Source: Parageobacillus thermantarcticus
GTDB taxonomy: Bacteria > Bacillota > Bacilli > Bacillales > Anoxybacillaceae
Reading direction: 5' to 3'
NCBI RefSeq assembly: GCF_900111865.1
Contig: NZ_FOJS01000002.1
Location: 1 to 64,000 of the forward strand
DNA length: 64,000 nt
The translations under genes and the position numbers were made by a program. Below the pieces are notes generated by a model that was given only the letters and a program-made list of their open reading frames with translations, did no database searches and had not been told where the DNA came from. Positions 1 to 9,063 of this stretch are shown one piece after another. Position 1 is the stretch's first letter, and every line of letters begins with the position of its first letter.

Positions 1-368
1 GTACCCATCGAGCTTCAGCTGGTCTTTCGCTTGTCGAAAAAAGCATTCGATCGACCAACGCTGGGCATAGTAGCGCAAGATCTCTTCATCGCTTAGCTCC
101 CGGTCGGTGCTCAAGACGCAGTGAAGATGTTCGGGTGTCATCGGCTGATCGGCTTTCCAAGCGAGCAGCACTACGGCATCATCGAGACCTTTCAGCGCTC
201 CCTCGTAGCGATACACGCGATAACGCTCTTCTCCCACCGTGACGAGATGGGTGTCGTTCGGTTCGATATAGCGGGCAAACTGTTTGGCTTGGATGGCGAT
301 GCCTTTCGGATAGAGAATCCGGTTCGTTTTGAGCATCGCGATGACGTGAAATCCTTTTTTTGTTTCGA
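1..368 (-). pseudogene. IS4-superfamily transposase fragment (5'-truncated, runs off window)
   Basis: Reading the minus strand in the frame that is open from about 368 to 1 gives a clear DDE transposase C-terminal region. It contains the YREK signature of IS4-type enzymes: YAQRW, then E four residues after the R, then K seven residues further on (SIECFFRQAKDQL). The frame meets a TAA at about 370-372, where homology stops, so the N-terminal half with the first catalytic Asp residues is absent. The C-terminus continues past position 1. No terminal inverted repeat is visible near 370. It is a dead remnant at this end; whether the element outside the window is otherwise intact cannot be seen. 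Confidence 0.75.
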
Positions 369-599
369 TGTAAATTTATGTTAGTGATTTTGCTCATCTA
401 CAGTTTTTATTGATTTTAACCATCTCCAAAAATTAGAAACTCCACCGTGAGATAGAACAGGTATTTCAAGTGGGTGAAAGAGTGACGGAGTGGAAACGAT
501 TACTGTATGTGTTATGTTGCAACCTTATTCATAACCTCCATCTTTAGTTTTGCAACGCCTTCATTAACATTAGAAAAAGTATTCTCGAACGATAAAAAC

Positions 600-1046
600 T
601 TAACTCACATCTCTTCCCCATAAACTATTTAACAGCAACATATAACACGTGAATATTACAGAAACGATTATAAAAACCATCGGTATCCATTTGAATGTTT
701 CCGCTTTTCTAAAAGATATAATAAAAATAATAGTCGCAAAAAATGTAACAATATAAAATACAGAGAATAAAGCATATCGAGTAAAAGGGCCTAAGAACAA
801 ACTAAGTACTGAAAATTGAACAAGAAAGGCTAAAATGGAGATAGAAACCCACTTGAGATTCCCCTTTATTTTCCCAATGCTTATGATGGATAAAATGGTT
901 GAACATAAAATCAGTAACGTAAGAAGCCATTCATACAGGAAAAACAAAGATTCGTTATAGACCGCAAATAAATGATCAACAACAGAAAGAGGTATGATCG
1001 CAAGTAGCAAAAGGATGTTTATTTTTATATATTTCACTTCTCCCAT
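600..1046 (-). CDS. Small four-helix membrane protein, unknown function
   Basis: 148 residues with four strongly hydrophobic segments (about residues 9-28, 34-55, 63-85 and 93-130) separated by short polar loops; no catalytic motif. The start at 1046 (MGEVKYIKI) is chosen because an AAGGGGGGA Shine-Dalgarno lies 6-7 bases upstream; an in-frame upstream ATG at 1097 has no such site. It is A+T-richer than the neighbouring glycan genes and sits between a transposase remnant and the terminator of the next operon, which suggests an accessory gene. I do not recognise the family. Confidence 0.55.
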   Translation of the reverse strand: MGEVKYIKINILLLLAIIPLSVVDHLFAVYNESLFFLYEWLLTLLILCSTILSIISIGKIKGNLKWVSISILAFLVQFSVLSLFLGPFTRYALFSVFYIVTFFATIIFIISFRKAETFKWIPMVFIIVSVIFTCYMLLLNSLWGRDVS

Positions 1047-1118
1047 CTTCTCTCCCCCCTTATAACATAAGGTACCGTCAAAAATCGGTTGATCCAATAT
1101 CTATAAGAAAAGAAAAAA

Positions 1119-1159
1119 CGGCGCTGACCCGATAGCATAGGCCATTCGAGTCAGCGCCG
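1119..1159 (-). terminator. Rho-independent terminator of the mannose/glycosyltransferase operon
   Basis: A perfect 10-bp stem (CGGCGCTGAC / GTCAGCGCCG) is followed on the minus strand by a T-rich tract (TTTTTTC). It lies 31 bases after the phosphomannomutase stop codon. Confidence 0.85.
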
Positions 1160-1189
1160 ATATCAATCGTGGTCCGATCGCGTACCGCT

Positions 1190-2614
1190 TCACCACGTGA
1201 TGTTCAAGTTAAGCGGCGGCTTGGAAAGCACATCGGCCAGCTGTTGTTTAATATCGGCCAATGCTTCCGGTGACGCGGCTTCAGCACGCAGCACAAGGAT
1301 CGGCTGCGTATTCGACGGACGCACCAATCCCCATCCGTCTTTGAACTGGATGCGGGCGCCATCCACATCGACAACTTCATGGCTGTTCGCAAACCGCCGT
1401 TTTACCGCAGCGATAGCTTCCGCCTTTTTCTCCTCCGGACAAGGCACGCGCGTCTCCGGAGTAGCATGATAGCTTGGGACGTCGGCAAACAGCTGCGACA
1501 GCTTGCGGTCATCGTTGGATAGTATGCGCAACAGCCGTCCCGCCGCGTACAAAGCATCATCATAACCGTAGAACTCGTCATTGAAGAACAGATGTCCGGA
1601 CATCTCGCCGGCAAACGGAATTTCTGGACGGCTACGCAGCGTCGCTTTGATATGCGAATGACCTGTGCGATGGAAGAACGGTTTGCCACCAAGCCGTTCA
1701 ATTTCCTCAACGAGCGCCTGCGAGCATTTAACCTCAACCGGCGCTTCGGCTCCCGGATAGCGGCGGAGAATCTCGCGCCAGAATAAAATCATCAATTGGT
1801 CGCCCCAGCGGATGTTTCCTGCTTCATCGACAACTCCCAGCCGGTCGCCATCTCCATCGAACGCCAAACCAATGTCTGCTTTTTCCCGTCGCACCGTATC
1901 AATCAAATCTTTCAAATTCTCCGGCACGACCGGATCTGGATGGTGATTAGGGAACGTCGGGTCAGATTCGCAATACAAAGGCACGACCTCGCATCCCCAC
2001 GCCTCCAATGCTTTCGGAGCAATGATCGAAGCGGTTCCGTTACCGCAGTCAACCACTACTTTAAGCTTGCGCGCCCCTAGCTTGATTTTGCTTTCTAGCA
2101 TCTTTAAGTAGGCTGGCTTGATGTCGAGCGCCTCCACGTATTCTTCTTTCCACGAATCGCTGCGGTTCACTCCTTGTGTTTGGCGAATCCGCTCCATTGT
2201 CCGCCGCAGTTCTTGGATGCGCTCACCGTAAATGGTCGTCTTATTCATCGCAATCTTAAATCCGTTTTCATCGCCAGGATTGTGGCTAGCGGTGACGACA
2301 ATACCGCACGGCACGTTAGTGTGCTCGAGGCTGTAATAAAACATCGGGGTCGTCACTTGACCGATATCGATCACTCGGCACGATGCCTGGCTAAGCCCTG
2401 CAATCAGCGCACGATGCAATGTTGGGGAAGAGATGCGGTTGTCATGGCCGACCACTACCTTCTGCTCACCGGCTTGTTGGACCATCTCCGCAAACGCCAA
2501 TCCTAACAAGTAGGCAAAATTCTCATCGAGATCCTCCCCAGCACGTCCACGAATGTCGTACTCCTTAAACACGTGTGTTGGTAGAACAGATTGTTGCTCC
2601 ATCGAAAAATTCAT
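1190..2614 (-). CDS. Phosphomannomutase/phosphoglucomutase (AlgC/ManB type)
   Basis: 474 residues, usual length for the alpha-D-phosphohexomutase superfamily. It interconverts mannose-6-P and mannose-1-P (or the glucose pair) through a phosphoserine. Visible: TASHNP at about 108-113 (catalytic Ser110), the Mg-binding DGDGDRLG at about 253-260, the sugar-specificity loop GEMSGH at about 336-341, and the C-terminal phosphate-binding RPSNTQP. Substrate specificity between Man and Glc cannot be read from sequence; the neighbouring GDP-mannose-type nucleotidyltransferase favours mannose. The start ATG overlaps the stop of the preceding gene (ATGA), so it is translationally coupled as the last gene of a four-gene operon. 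Confidence 0.9.
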   Translation of the reverse strand: MNFSMEQQSVLPTHVFKEYDIRGRAGEDLDENFAYLLGLAFAEMVQQAGEQKVVVGHDNRISSPTLHRALIAGLSQASCRVIDIGQVTTPMFYYSLEHTNVPCGIVVTASHNPGDENGFKIAMNKTTIYGERIQELRRTMERIRQTQGVNRSDSWKEEYVEALDIKPAYLKMLESKIKLGARKLKVVVDCGNGTASIIAPKALEAWGCEVVPLYCESDPTFPNHHPDPVVPENLKDLIDTVRREKADIGLAFDGDGDRLGVVDEAGNIRWGDQLMILFWREILRRYPGAEAPVEVKCSQALVEEIERLGGKPFFHRTGHSHIKATLRSRPEIPFAGEMSGHLFFNDEFYGYDDALYAAGRLLRILSNDDRKLSQLFADVPSYHATPETRVPCPEEKKAEAIAAVKRRFANSHEVVDVDGARIQFKDGWGLVRPSNTQPILVLRAEAASPEALADIKQQLADVLSKPPLNLNITW

Positions 2615-3702
2615 CGTGAAACCACCTCCAATTGCAAGGATTGTGCCATGGCTTCCGTCAATAAATAGGAAAGTGTCGACTCAGCACCCCTGTTCGGATT
2701 CGGGCCATCCGGGTTAAGACCGTCACAGCAACTCCCGTCGCTCGGATCGGCAAGAGGAGTTCCAAGATCGTTATCGCCGTAAAACCAATTGCGACAGCGA
2801 CGAACGACTTCACGGTACGTTTCGTCGCCCAACACCCGATAAGCCTCGCGGGCAGCCAAAGCCAGCTTCATCACGTCGACAGGCTGCTGATCCCAATCAG
2901 CACGCCGGTCGCTGCTACACCAACCGCGATTGCCGACAGGACGGATGACACCGTTGCTCCCACTCATCTTTGCCGTCAGAAAGTCGAGGCTCTCTTTCGC
3001 TACTTTTAACGTTTCATCACGTCCATGATACCGGTACGCCACAAAGAGAGCCCACGGCAGAAGTCCATTGGCGTAGGTGATTTGCGGCTCAAACCACCGC
3101 CAATGATCCGTCCGATGCGCGCGGTAAGCGGCGAGCAAACGCTGCTCAAAGACGTCCGCCAAATTGGTGAGGTCAGCCTCGGTGACACCAAAAGGCAAAG
3201 CCAAACCGTTATTTCGCTTGGACAACATCAAGCAGCAAGCCGCAAGTCCCCAAGCTTGGCCGCGCAAAAACTGCATCTCGCCGCTCACTGGAAGCGCTCG
3301 GCGAAAAATCTCGGCAACGACGCGGCGCCGTGCATCATCATCAAGGCTCACATACGCCGCTGCCGCCGCCCAAATGGATCGGCCCAAGCAGTCATCCGAG
3401 TGCGCTTCTGCTTCCGGCGTCCGGTCAAAATGAAAGTTGTTTTGAAACGTGCCGTCCTCTCTCTGTGCCCAGAGCAGAAAGGCTAAATACCGATCGAGCA
3501 GCCGGTATAGCCTCCGGCGTTCCCCAGATTCATCGTCTTCAAGCAAATCAAGCCACTCCACGCACGCCCAAATGGCGCGCGCATTATCATCGGTCGAGTA
3601 TCCTTCACGACGGCGCGGAATGCGCCCAAGGCAATGTTCAATTAATCCCGTATCGTCGGTCAACCGTTCCAAGTGGTCAAACTTAACGGCTGCCGGAGAC
3701 AA
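2611..3702 (-). CDS. Putative (alpha/alpha)6-toroid protein associated with GT4 mannosyltransferases
   Basis: 363 residues. The N-terminal motif LTDDTGLIEHC...RREGYSTDDNARA is characteristic of the C-terminal half of long glycosyltransferase fusion proteins; the rest is rich in helical repeats with aromatic and acidic residues (RAIWACVEWLDLL, SDDCLGRSIWAA), as in six-hairpin glycosidase folds. Here it is a free-standing gene whose TTG start (GGAGAGGTG seven bases upstream) overlaps the end of the GT4 gene by 20 bases. That fits a split version of the fusion, or one not yet fused. Catalytic activity is unknown; hydrolase, phosphorylase or accessory binding are all possible. Confidence 0.6.
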   Translation of the reverse strand: MSPAAVKFDHLERLTDDTGLIEHCLGRIPRRREGYSTDDNARAIWACVEWLDLLEDDESGERRRLYRLLDRYLAFLLWAQREDGTFQNNFHFDRTPEAEAHSDDCLGRSIWAAAAAYVSLDDDARRRVVAEIFRRALPVSGEMQFLRGQAWGLAACCLMLSKRNNGLALPFGVTEADLTNLADVFEQRLLAAYRAHRTDHWRWFEPQITYANGLLPWALFVAYRYHGRDETLKVAKESLDFLTAKMSGSNGVIRPVGNRGWCSSDRRADWDQQPVDVMKLALAAREAYRVLGDETYREVVRRCRNWFYGDNDLGTPLADPSDGSCCDGLNPDGPNPNRGAESTLSYLLTEAMAQSLQLEVVSR

Positions 3703-4900
3703 CGGACTTCACCTCTCCTTCCAATCGTACTGCCGCTGTTTCCTCACCGCCCTTTTCTCCACAGATTTGTGCAAATAGTTGCACATATTGTTCACCAACG
3801 CGCGGCCAATGCGTCGCCTCACCAATCTTCCAAATCCGTTCCTCCCACTGCCGCAAAGCAGCTTCATCAGCCAACAACCGCCGCAGTTGTCGTTCCCATG
3901 CTTTTGTGTCGCCGTACGGCAATAATAGGTCTTCGCAACCGCGCAACAAATCGCGGGCATGTTCATATGGCGTTGTGAGGACTGGACGGCCCACGCCGAC
4001 CGCATAAGCCAAAGTGCCGCTTGTAATTTGTTGCATTCCCGGATATGGGGTGACGTAAAGGTCGCATGCTGTCAAGTAGTCGACTAGTTCCTCTTCGCTG
4101 AAATAACGATTAATCATTTGCACATTATTTTCCAACCCAAGGCGGCGAACCATCTCCAGCAGCTCTTCACGATATGCTTCCCCTTCGCGTTTTTTCACTT
4201 CAGGGTGCGTCTGTCCGGCGATGACATACAGCGTCTCCGGTACTTCACGAACAACGCCTGGCAAAGCGGCAAGCACCGACTCGATGCCTTTTCCGCGATT
4301 AAGCAATCCAAACGTAAACATGACTTTGCGTCCTGCAAAGCCAAGGCGGCGGCGGAGGCGATCCCGTTCCTCGCGGCGCGGCACCGGCGCACCGTGCGGA
4401 ATGTAGAAGATTTTGCTTTCCGACAAGTTAAACGCTCGAGTTAAATATGGAATCGCCTGACGGTTCATAACTACGATCGCATCGCTCGCAGCGGCGATTT
4501 GTTGCTGAATGTGGCGATAAGGCGGTTGAGGATCGGCAAAGATCGTGTGAAACGTTGTAACGAGCGGTTTTTTCAGCGCATGGATAAAATCGAGTATATA
4601 TTCTCCCGCTTCGCCGCCAAAGATGCCAAACTCGTGCTGCAAAACGACTACCGAAACATCACTGTGATTGACTCTTTCCGCCATCCGAGCGTAAGCGGCG
4701 CGATCCTCTGCTGCTAGCGGCCAAAATTTCGGATCGTTCCGGTAAACCGAGTCGTCATCGTTCTCGTTATAAACTACAATCACTGGATCTACATCGCGCC
4801 GTTTGCCAGCGATACGCACGCTCTGAAGAAGATGTTCAGTAAACGTAGCAATGCCGCAACGGCGCGGCGGATATGTGCTGACGTAGGCAATCCGCTTCAT
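3683..4900 (-). CDS. GT4-family (GT-B) glycosyltransferase
   Basis: 405 residues with the two Rossmann halves of GT-B enzymes. The N-terminal motif YPPRRCGIATFTEHL is typical of a GT4 mannosyltransferase subgroup; HEFGIFGGEAGEY (about 100-112) forms the acceptor-side loop, and the donor-side half carries GLLNRGKGIE, then the region around TSGTLAYAVGVGRPVLTT where the EX7E-type nucleotide-sugar site sits. No membrane segment, so cytoplasmic. With a GDP-mannose-forming pair in the same operon the donor is probably GDP-mannose; the acceptor is unknown. The start ATG overlaps the stop of the upstream gene by four bases. Confidence 0.8.
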   Translation of the reverse strand: MKRIAYVSTYPPRRCGIATFTEHLLQSVRIAGKRRDVDPVIVVYNENDDDSVYRNDPKFWPLAAEDRAAYARMAERVNHSDVSVVVLQHEFGIFGGEAGEYILDFIHALKKPLVTTFHTIFADPQPPYRHIQQQIAAASDAIVVMNRQAIPYLTRAFNLSESKIFYIPHGAPVPRREERDRLRRRLGFAGRKVMFTFGLLNRGKGIESVLAALPGVVREVPETLYVIAGQTHPEVKKREGEAYREELLEMVRRLGLENNVQMINRYFSEEELVDYLTACDLYVTPYPGMQQITSGTLAYAVGVGRPVLTTPYEHARDLLRGCEDLLLPYGDTKAWERQLRRLLADEAALRQWEERIWKIGEATHWPRVGEQYVQLFAQICGEKGGEETAAVRLEGEVKSVVSGSR

Positions 4901-5940
4901 GCCTGCATCACCTCTCCTGGTTGGTTAATAATTGAATTGTTGAACACTTCGCCGGCCGGCGCCACAGTTCGGTAGCCGAAAATGCTGTTGCTGAGACGGC
5001 TGTTGTCGCGCACAACCGAGTAGTCCCAAAGAATAGAGTTCGAACAATGCACGTGAGCGCCAATACGACAATGATCACCAATGACGGCGTATGGACCGAT
5101 CACTGTTTGGTCACCTATTTTCACGTTATTTCCAATCAAAACCGGCGGTACTAAGAGGACACCAGCACCGAATTCGACGTCTTCCTCCGCCCAAACATCC
5201 GGCTGAATTTGACGTCCATGCATGGGCAGAGGAAACCGTCGGTTAAGCACATCCCAATGGACTTGGCGATAACGAGCTGGCGTCCCCATATCGCGCCAAT
5301 AGCCGCTGCTGACCATGCCGTATACACCGGCACCTTCCTCAATCAAGCGCGGGAACGTTTCACGCTCAATAGAAACTTCACGCTGCGCCGGAATATAACG
5401 CATCACTTCCGGTTCAAAGATATACAATCCGGCATTGATTCGGTTGGACGGCGCTTCTTCCGGGCGCGGCTTCTCCACAAACCGCAAAATCCGTCCGCTA
5501 TTGTCTTGTTCCACTACTCCGTATGATGAAGGATCTTCTACTTTCGTTAGTGCGATGGTGGCGATTCCGCCGTGCTGTCGATGAAAATCTAGGAGAGGAA
5601 TCAACTGTGGCAAGTGAACGATGTCGGCGTTGACGACCAAAAACCGCTCATCAAGCAATTGCTCCGCATTCTTGATGGCTCCGGCCGTACCCATCGGGAA
5701 CGGTTCAAGAGCGTACTCAATCTTCACTCCCCAACGTCGACCGTCTTCGAAATGCCGACGAATCACATCAGGGTAATGGTGTGCGGCTACGATAAACTGA
5801 TCAACGCCTTGTTCACGCAGGTGAATGATGAGGTGTTCCAACCATGGACGATTTGCAATGGGTGCCATCGGTTTTGGCAAGTTTTCTGTTAATGGGCGTA
5901 GCCGTGTACCTAAACCTCCAGCTAGCAGCAATGCTTTCAT
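4897..5940 (-). CDS. Mannose-1-phosphate guanylyltransferase-like nucleotidyltransferase
   Basis: 347 residues. The N-terminal nucleotidyltransferase domain has the signature LAGGLGTRLRPLT...PKPM (residues 5-26) and the metal-site VNADIV; the C-terminal part (about 250-347) is a left-handed beta-helix with hexapeptide repeats (IGNNVKIGDQTVIGPYAVIG). This architecture fits GDP-Man or glucose-1-P nucleotidyltransferases; a phosphomannomutase in the operon favours GDP-mannose. First gene of the operon; GGAGGG eight bases before the ATG. The upstream region holds a sigma-A promoter and a CIRCE-like operator. Confidence 0.8.
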   Translation of the reverse strand: MKALLLAGGLGTRLRPLTENLPKPMAPIANRPWLEHLIIHLREQGVDQFIVAAHHYPDVIRRHFEDGRRWGVKIEYALEPFPMGTAGAIKNAEQLLDERFLVVNADIVHLPQLIPLLDFHRQHGGIATIALTKVEDPSSYGVVEQDNSGRILRFVEKPRPEEAPSNRINAGLYIFEPEVMRYIPAQREVSIERETFPRLIEEGAGVYGMVSSGYWRDMGTPARYRQVHWDVLNRRFPLPMHGRQIQPDVWAEEDVEFGAGVLLVPPVLIGNNVKIGDQTVIGPYAVIGDHCRIGAHVHCSNSILWDYSVVRDNSRLSNSIFGYRTVAPAGEVFNNSIINQPGEVMQA

Positions 5941-6045
5941 TTTGCCATCCCTCCATGGTTTCCAATTTCGTAAAATTTGCTGATTATATTAACAGCCGAA
6001 ACAACAGATGGAAGAATGAAAAATGAAAGATGAGAACTTTGGTTG

Positions 6046-6072
6046 TTAGCACTCAATATATCTGGTTGCTAA
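6046..6072. promoter_or_regulatory. CIRCE-like HrcA operator
   Basis: The plus strand reads TTAGCACTC, nine bases, GGTTGCTAA. The CIRCE consensus is TTAGCACTC-N9-GAGTGCTAA, so the first arm is perfect, the spacer length exact and the second arm 7 of 9 (16/18 overall). It lies five bases downstream of the -10 box of the minus-strand operon at 5940-1190, covering the transcription start, which is the usual placement in hrcA and groE operons. Binding by HrcA is inferred. Confidence 0.7.
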
Positions 6073-6077
6073 TAATA

Positions 6078-6107
6078 AGTATACATAATGTTACCCGAAA
6101 ATGGCAA
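6078..6107 (-). promoter_or_regulatory. Sigma-A-type promoter of the mannose/glycosyltransferase operon
   Basis: On the minus strand TTGCCA (6107-6102), an 18-base spacer and TATACT (6083-6078). The CIRCE-like element starts five bases after the -10. The first gene begins 138 bases downstream of the -10, leaving an untranslated leader of about 130 bases. Confidence 0.6.
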
Positions 6108-6303
6108 GTAAAACGCTCTTACTATTGTGCGATATGCTCTCCTCCTCCCTACAAAATGATCGTACCTGCGCCGACATGCATCACCCATTGCTAGTCGAAC
6201 GCAAAACGAGGGTGGCTAAAAGATGTCTCGCGGTATAATTTATAGATATAATATAATTGCTAACAATACGATTTACGCAAGATGGAGGAAGGTGAAGGAC
6301 GCC

Positions 6304-7554
6304 ATGTCTTATCCGCTCCCACCATACCGTGTAGGCATCGCCGGTGCAGGCGCTTTTGCTGCGTTCTTGGCCGGCGCGCTCGCGACATTGCCTGAATTTC
6401 AATTGACGGCTGTTGCCGGCCGTACTGACGAAAAACGCCAGCGCGTGCTGGCCGCCTATCGCCAACGTCAAGGGGATGTCGCTAGCCCGCGCGAGTACCG
6501 GGAAGCAGTCGAGCTTATTCGCGATCCGGATATCGACGTGGTGATTTTGTCGACGCCGCCCCATCTTCACGCTTCGCTCAGCAAACTTGCATTGATGCAA
6601 GGCAAACACGTGCTTTTGGAAAAACCAGGGGCGCTGACTGCAGCGGCGCTAAAAGACAATGCCGATCTCGCCACAAAGCAACGGCGTGCGTTCGCCGTCA
6701 ACCTCGTCTTGCGCTACAACCCGCTGGTGGAAGCAGTCGAATGGATGATCCGCCACCGTCTATTGGGGCGTGTGTATCATGCCAGCCTCCACAACGCTGC
6801 ACATCGCGTCACACCGGGACATTGGTTCTGGAACCGAAACCAAAGCGGCGGCATCTTTATCGAACATGGAGTTCATTTCTTTGAAGTCGGCAGACACTGG
6901 TTTGGCGAGCCTAAAGATGCGCACGGTTTTGCCATCACCGAGGCAAGCGGCGAACAATCGCGCGTGTGGGCGAGCGTGATTCACCTCGGCTGCATGCGTC
7001 GTGGCCATGCACGGGAAACGCAATTGCCTACAAAAGAATCAGGCTCCAAATCTTTGAACGAGTACGTACCAGTTCAGTATTACCATGGATTCACAATGGA
7101 GAAGGACGCTCCTGAGTCGACGCAGTGGGAAGTCCACTGCGCTCAAGGGCGGATTGTGCTCGAAGGCTGGATCCCTCAACGTCTGTACGTCGAGGGCATG
7201 CTCACAGAAGAACAGGCGAAGCAGATCGACGCCCTGCTTGACACCGTGCCGATGCAGCCAAGAGCGGACGCTTACGAACAAGTGCGAGCATGGGCCGCAT
7301 CGCGATTGTCTTCCGATGCGCCTACGTCTGATCATCGATCCTCTTCTTTCATTTCCCGCCTGCCATATCGGCGGACGTTATCATTGTCTGATCGACAAGG
7401 ATGGTACGAAGCGATGGCCCAAGCCCGCTTCTTGGACTTATGTCGGATGATCCAAGATCCGAACTGGAGCGGGTTAGTGACGCTTGATGACGCCATTGCT
7501 GACTTAGCTTTGGCTGAATCTTGCACTGCTTCAGAATCATGGCAGGAGGGCTAA
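6304..7554 (+). CDS. Gfo/Idh/MocA-family oxidoreductase
   Basis: About 416 residues. N-terminal Rossmann fold with GIAGAGAFAAFLAG (dinucleotide loop) near residue 9, STPPHLHA and LLEKPGALT, the EKP motif in which the Lys is the usual catalytic residue of the family, then a mixed alpha/beta C-terminal domain (WNRNQSGGIFIEHGVHFFEV). It probably oxidises or isomerises a sugar, or acts on a sugar adduct, with NAD(P). The start at 6304 is preferred over the upstream ATG at 6223 because GGAGGAAGG ends 11 bases before it and homology begins there. It is divergent from the mannose operon and shares its intergenic region, so the glycan made there is a likely substrate context. Exact substrate unknown. 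Confidence 0.75.
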   Translation: MSYPLPPYRVGIAGAGAFAAFLAGALATLPEFQLTAVAGRTDEKRQRVLAAYRQRQGDVASPREYREAVELIRDPDIDVVILSTPPHLHASLSKLALMQGKHVLLEKPGALTAAALKDNADLATKQRRAFAVNLVLRYNPLVEAVEWMIRHRLLGRVYHASLHNAAHRVTPGHWFWNRNQSGGIFIEHGVHFFEVGRHWFGEPKDAHGFAITEASGEQSRVWASVIHLGCMRRGHARETQLPTKESGSKSLNEYVPVQYYHGFTMEKDAPESTQWEVHCAQGRIVLEGWIPQRLYVEGMLTEEQAKQIDALLDTVPMQPRADAYEQVRAWAASRLSSDAPTSDHRSSSFISRLPYRRTLSLSDRQGWYEAMAQARFLDLCRMIQDPNWSGLVTLDDAIADLALAESCTASESWQEG

Positions 7555-7649
7555 TCGCAGTACTCTTCGCCGAACAATCTATGATTCTCTCTACCATTCT
7601 TCATTGGGCATCATCCGAAAAAATTTGCTTGTCTGTCGCGCAAAAAAAG

Positions 7650-7681
7650 CCGCCAACCATCAGAAAACGATTGGTTGGCGG
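7650..7681. terminator. Bidirectional terminator between the Gfo/Idh and nitrilase genes
   Basis: A perfect 10-bp stem CCGCCAACCA / TGGTTGGCGG with T-rich tracts on both sides: TTTCTAATTTTT on the plus strand and a run of seven T on the minus strand. It can end both convergent genes. Confidence 0.9.
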
Positions 7682-7853
7682 TTTCTAATTTTTATCATTC
7701 TGGCGCTAGAAATCGAAACATCGCTGCCTTCCTAAAAAACCGCTTTCTTTTTTTCATGGCAGCGAATAAGCACAAAGCTTTTTCCTCTTTCATTCTATCA
7801 GAAATCGGCATTGTTTTTCTTTTCAGAAAAGCAAAACAGCATCATTCATATCG

Positions 7854-8810
7854 TTATTTTATCCATTTCACACTATCTTTTTTCTCTTCATTGACTAACA
7901 GTTGAAATACATCCGGCCTTGAGTAGTGGCCGACCACATCAAAATCAAATTGACTATAGGCGATGTCACGCAAATCCAAATCAGCGATAAGAATGTCTTC
8001 CTTGCCATAGACAGGTTCCTGAACATAATTTCCCAATGGGCCGACGATCGCGCTTCCTCCAACGCACATCTCATGAGGGACTGACGCCAGTTCTTCATAG
8101 CAGGCTAAATCCGTAGGATACATATCCTTCGTGACATACTGATTGCAGGATAGCACGAAACATCTTCCTTCCGCGGCAATATGGCGAATCGTAGACTGCC
8201 AGAGTTCTCTAGCATCTGCCGTCGGCGCGATATAAATTTGGACTCCTTTGGCGTACATCGCAACTCTCGCCAACGGCATATAGTTTTCCCAACAAACGAG
8301 CGCCCCTATTCTTCCGTACGGCGTATCAAAAACAGGCAAAGTGCTTCCGTCCCCCTCCCCCCAAATGATTCGTTCAGAAGCTGTAGGTTTTAGCTTTCGG
8401 TGTTTTCCAAGCAAAGTGCCGTCTGGTCCAAAAAATAAAACACTGCAATAAAGAGTGCCTCTACTAAACTCGTTATCTCTCTCAACAACACCAATAACGA
8501 GATAGACTCCTGCCTTACGGGCTGCTTCTCCTAACATTTCGGTCGTTTCACTTGGCACAGTTACGGAATTTTCCCAGTAACGGAGCCAGTCTTTTCGCCC
8601 TTCTGGCGAACGGCTTCCAACCCTCGTTCCAAAAGTAAGCCCTCTTGGATACGCAGGAATAAAAGCTTCTGGAAATACGATGATATTCGCGCCTTTTTCA
8701 GCAGCTTGTTTCGTTAATGAAATCGCCTTTTCCGTACTTGCTGTTCGATCCATAATCACGGAAGCCGCTTGCACGACAGCTACGCGCACATGAGATTGTT
8801 TGTTCGCCAT
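7854..8810 (-). CDS. Nitrilase (carbon-nitrogen hydrolase superfamily)
   Basis: 318 residues, full length for branch-1 nitrilases, which hydrolyse organic nitriles to acid plus ammonia. The catalytic triad is visible: Glu48 in FPEAFIP, Lys in HRKLKPT (about 137-143) and Cys173 in ALVCWENYMP; the CWENYMPL context is typical of true nitrilases rather than amidases. No signal peptide. It stands alone between its own promoter region and the shared terminator. The physiological nitrile is unknown; no aldoxime dehydratase or nitrile hydratase is nearby. Confidence 0.88.
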   Translation of the reverse strand: MANKQSHVRVAVVQAASVIMDRTASTEKAISLTKQAAEKGANIIVFPEAFIPAYPRGLTFGTRVGSRSPEGRKDWLRYWENSVTVPSETTEMLGEAARKAGVYLVIGVVERDNEFSRGTLYCSVLFFGPDGTLLGKHRKLKPTASERIIWGEGDGSTLPVFDTPYGRIGALVCWENYMPLARVAMYAKGVQIYIAPTADARELWQSTIRHIAAEGRCFVLSCNQYVTKDMYPTDLACYEELASVPHEMCVGGSAIVGPLGNYVQEPVYGKEDILIADLDLRDIAYSQFDFDVVGHYSRPDVFQLLVNEEKKDSVKWIK

Positions 8811-8953
8811 TTTAAACTCTCCTCTTTTTTATTGTTCTTTTTGTTAATTATTCTTCATTTCGAAAAATAATCCTTTATCGTTTTGAAAACATTATTTTTA
8901 CTTTTCTGTAAATTTAACGGTAATATAACCATCTTTTTTTTCATTCAAAACAA

Positions 8954-8996
8954 GAAAAAAGAGGCACTAACTTTTGTCATGAAACAGTTAGTGCCT
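8954..8996 (-). terminator. Terminator of the dabB-dabA operon
   Basis: The 10-bp stem AGGCACTAAC / GTTAGTGCCT is followed on the minus strand by TTTTTTC. It lies 68 bases after the dabA stop codon. Confidence 0.85.
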
Positions 8997-9063
8997 TCTA
9001 TGGCCGATGGCGGCAAAGCGATATTCTCCATGCATGGATCAACGATGACGCGCATGCGATTAA

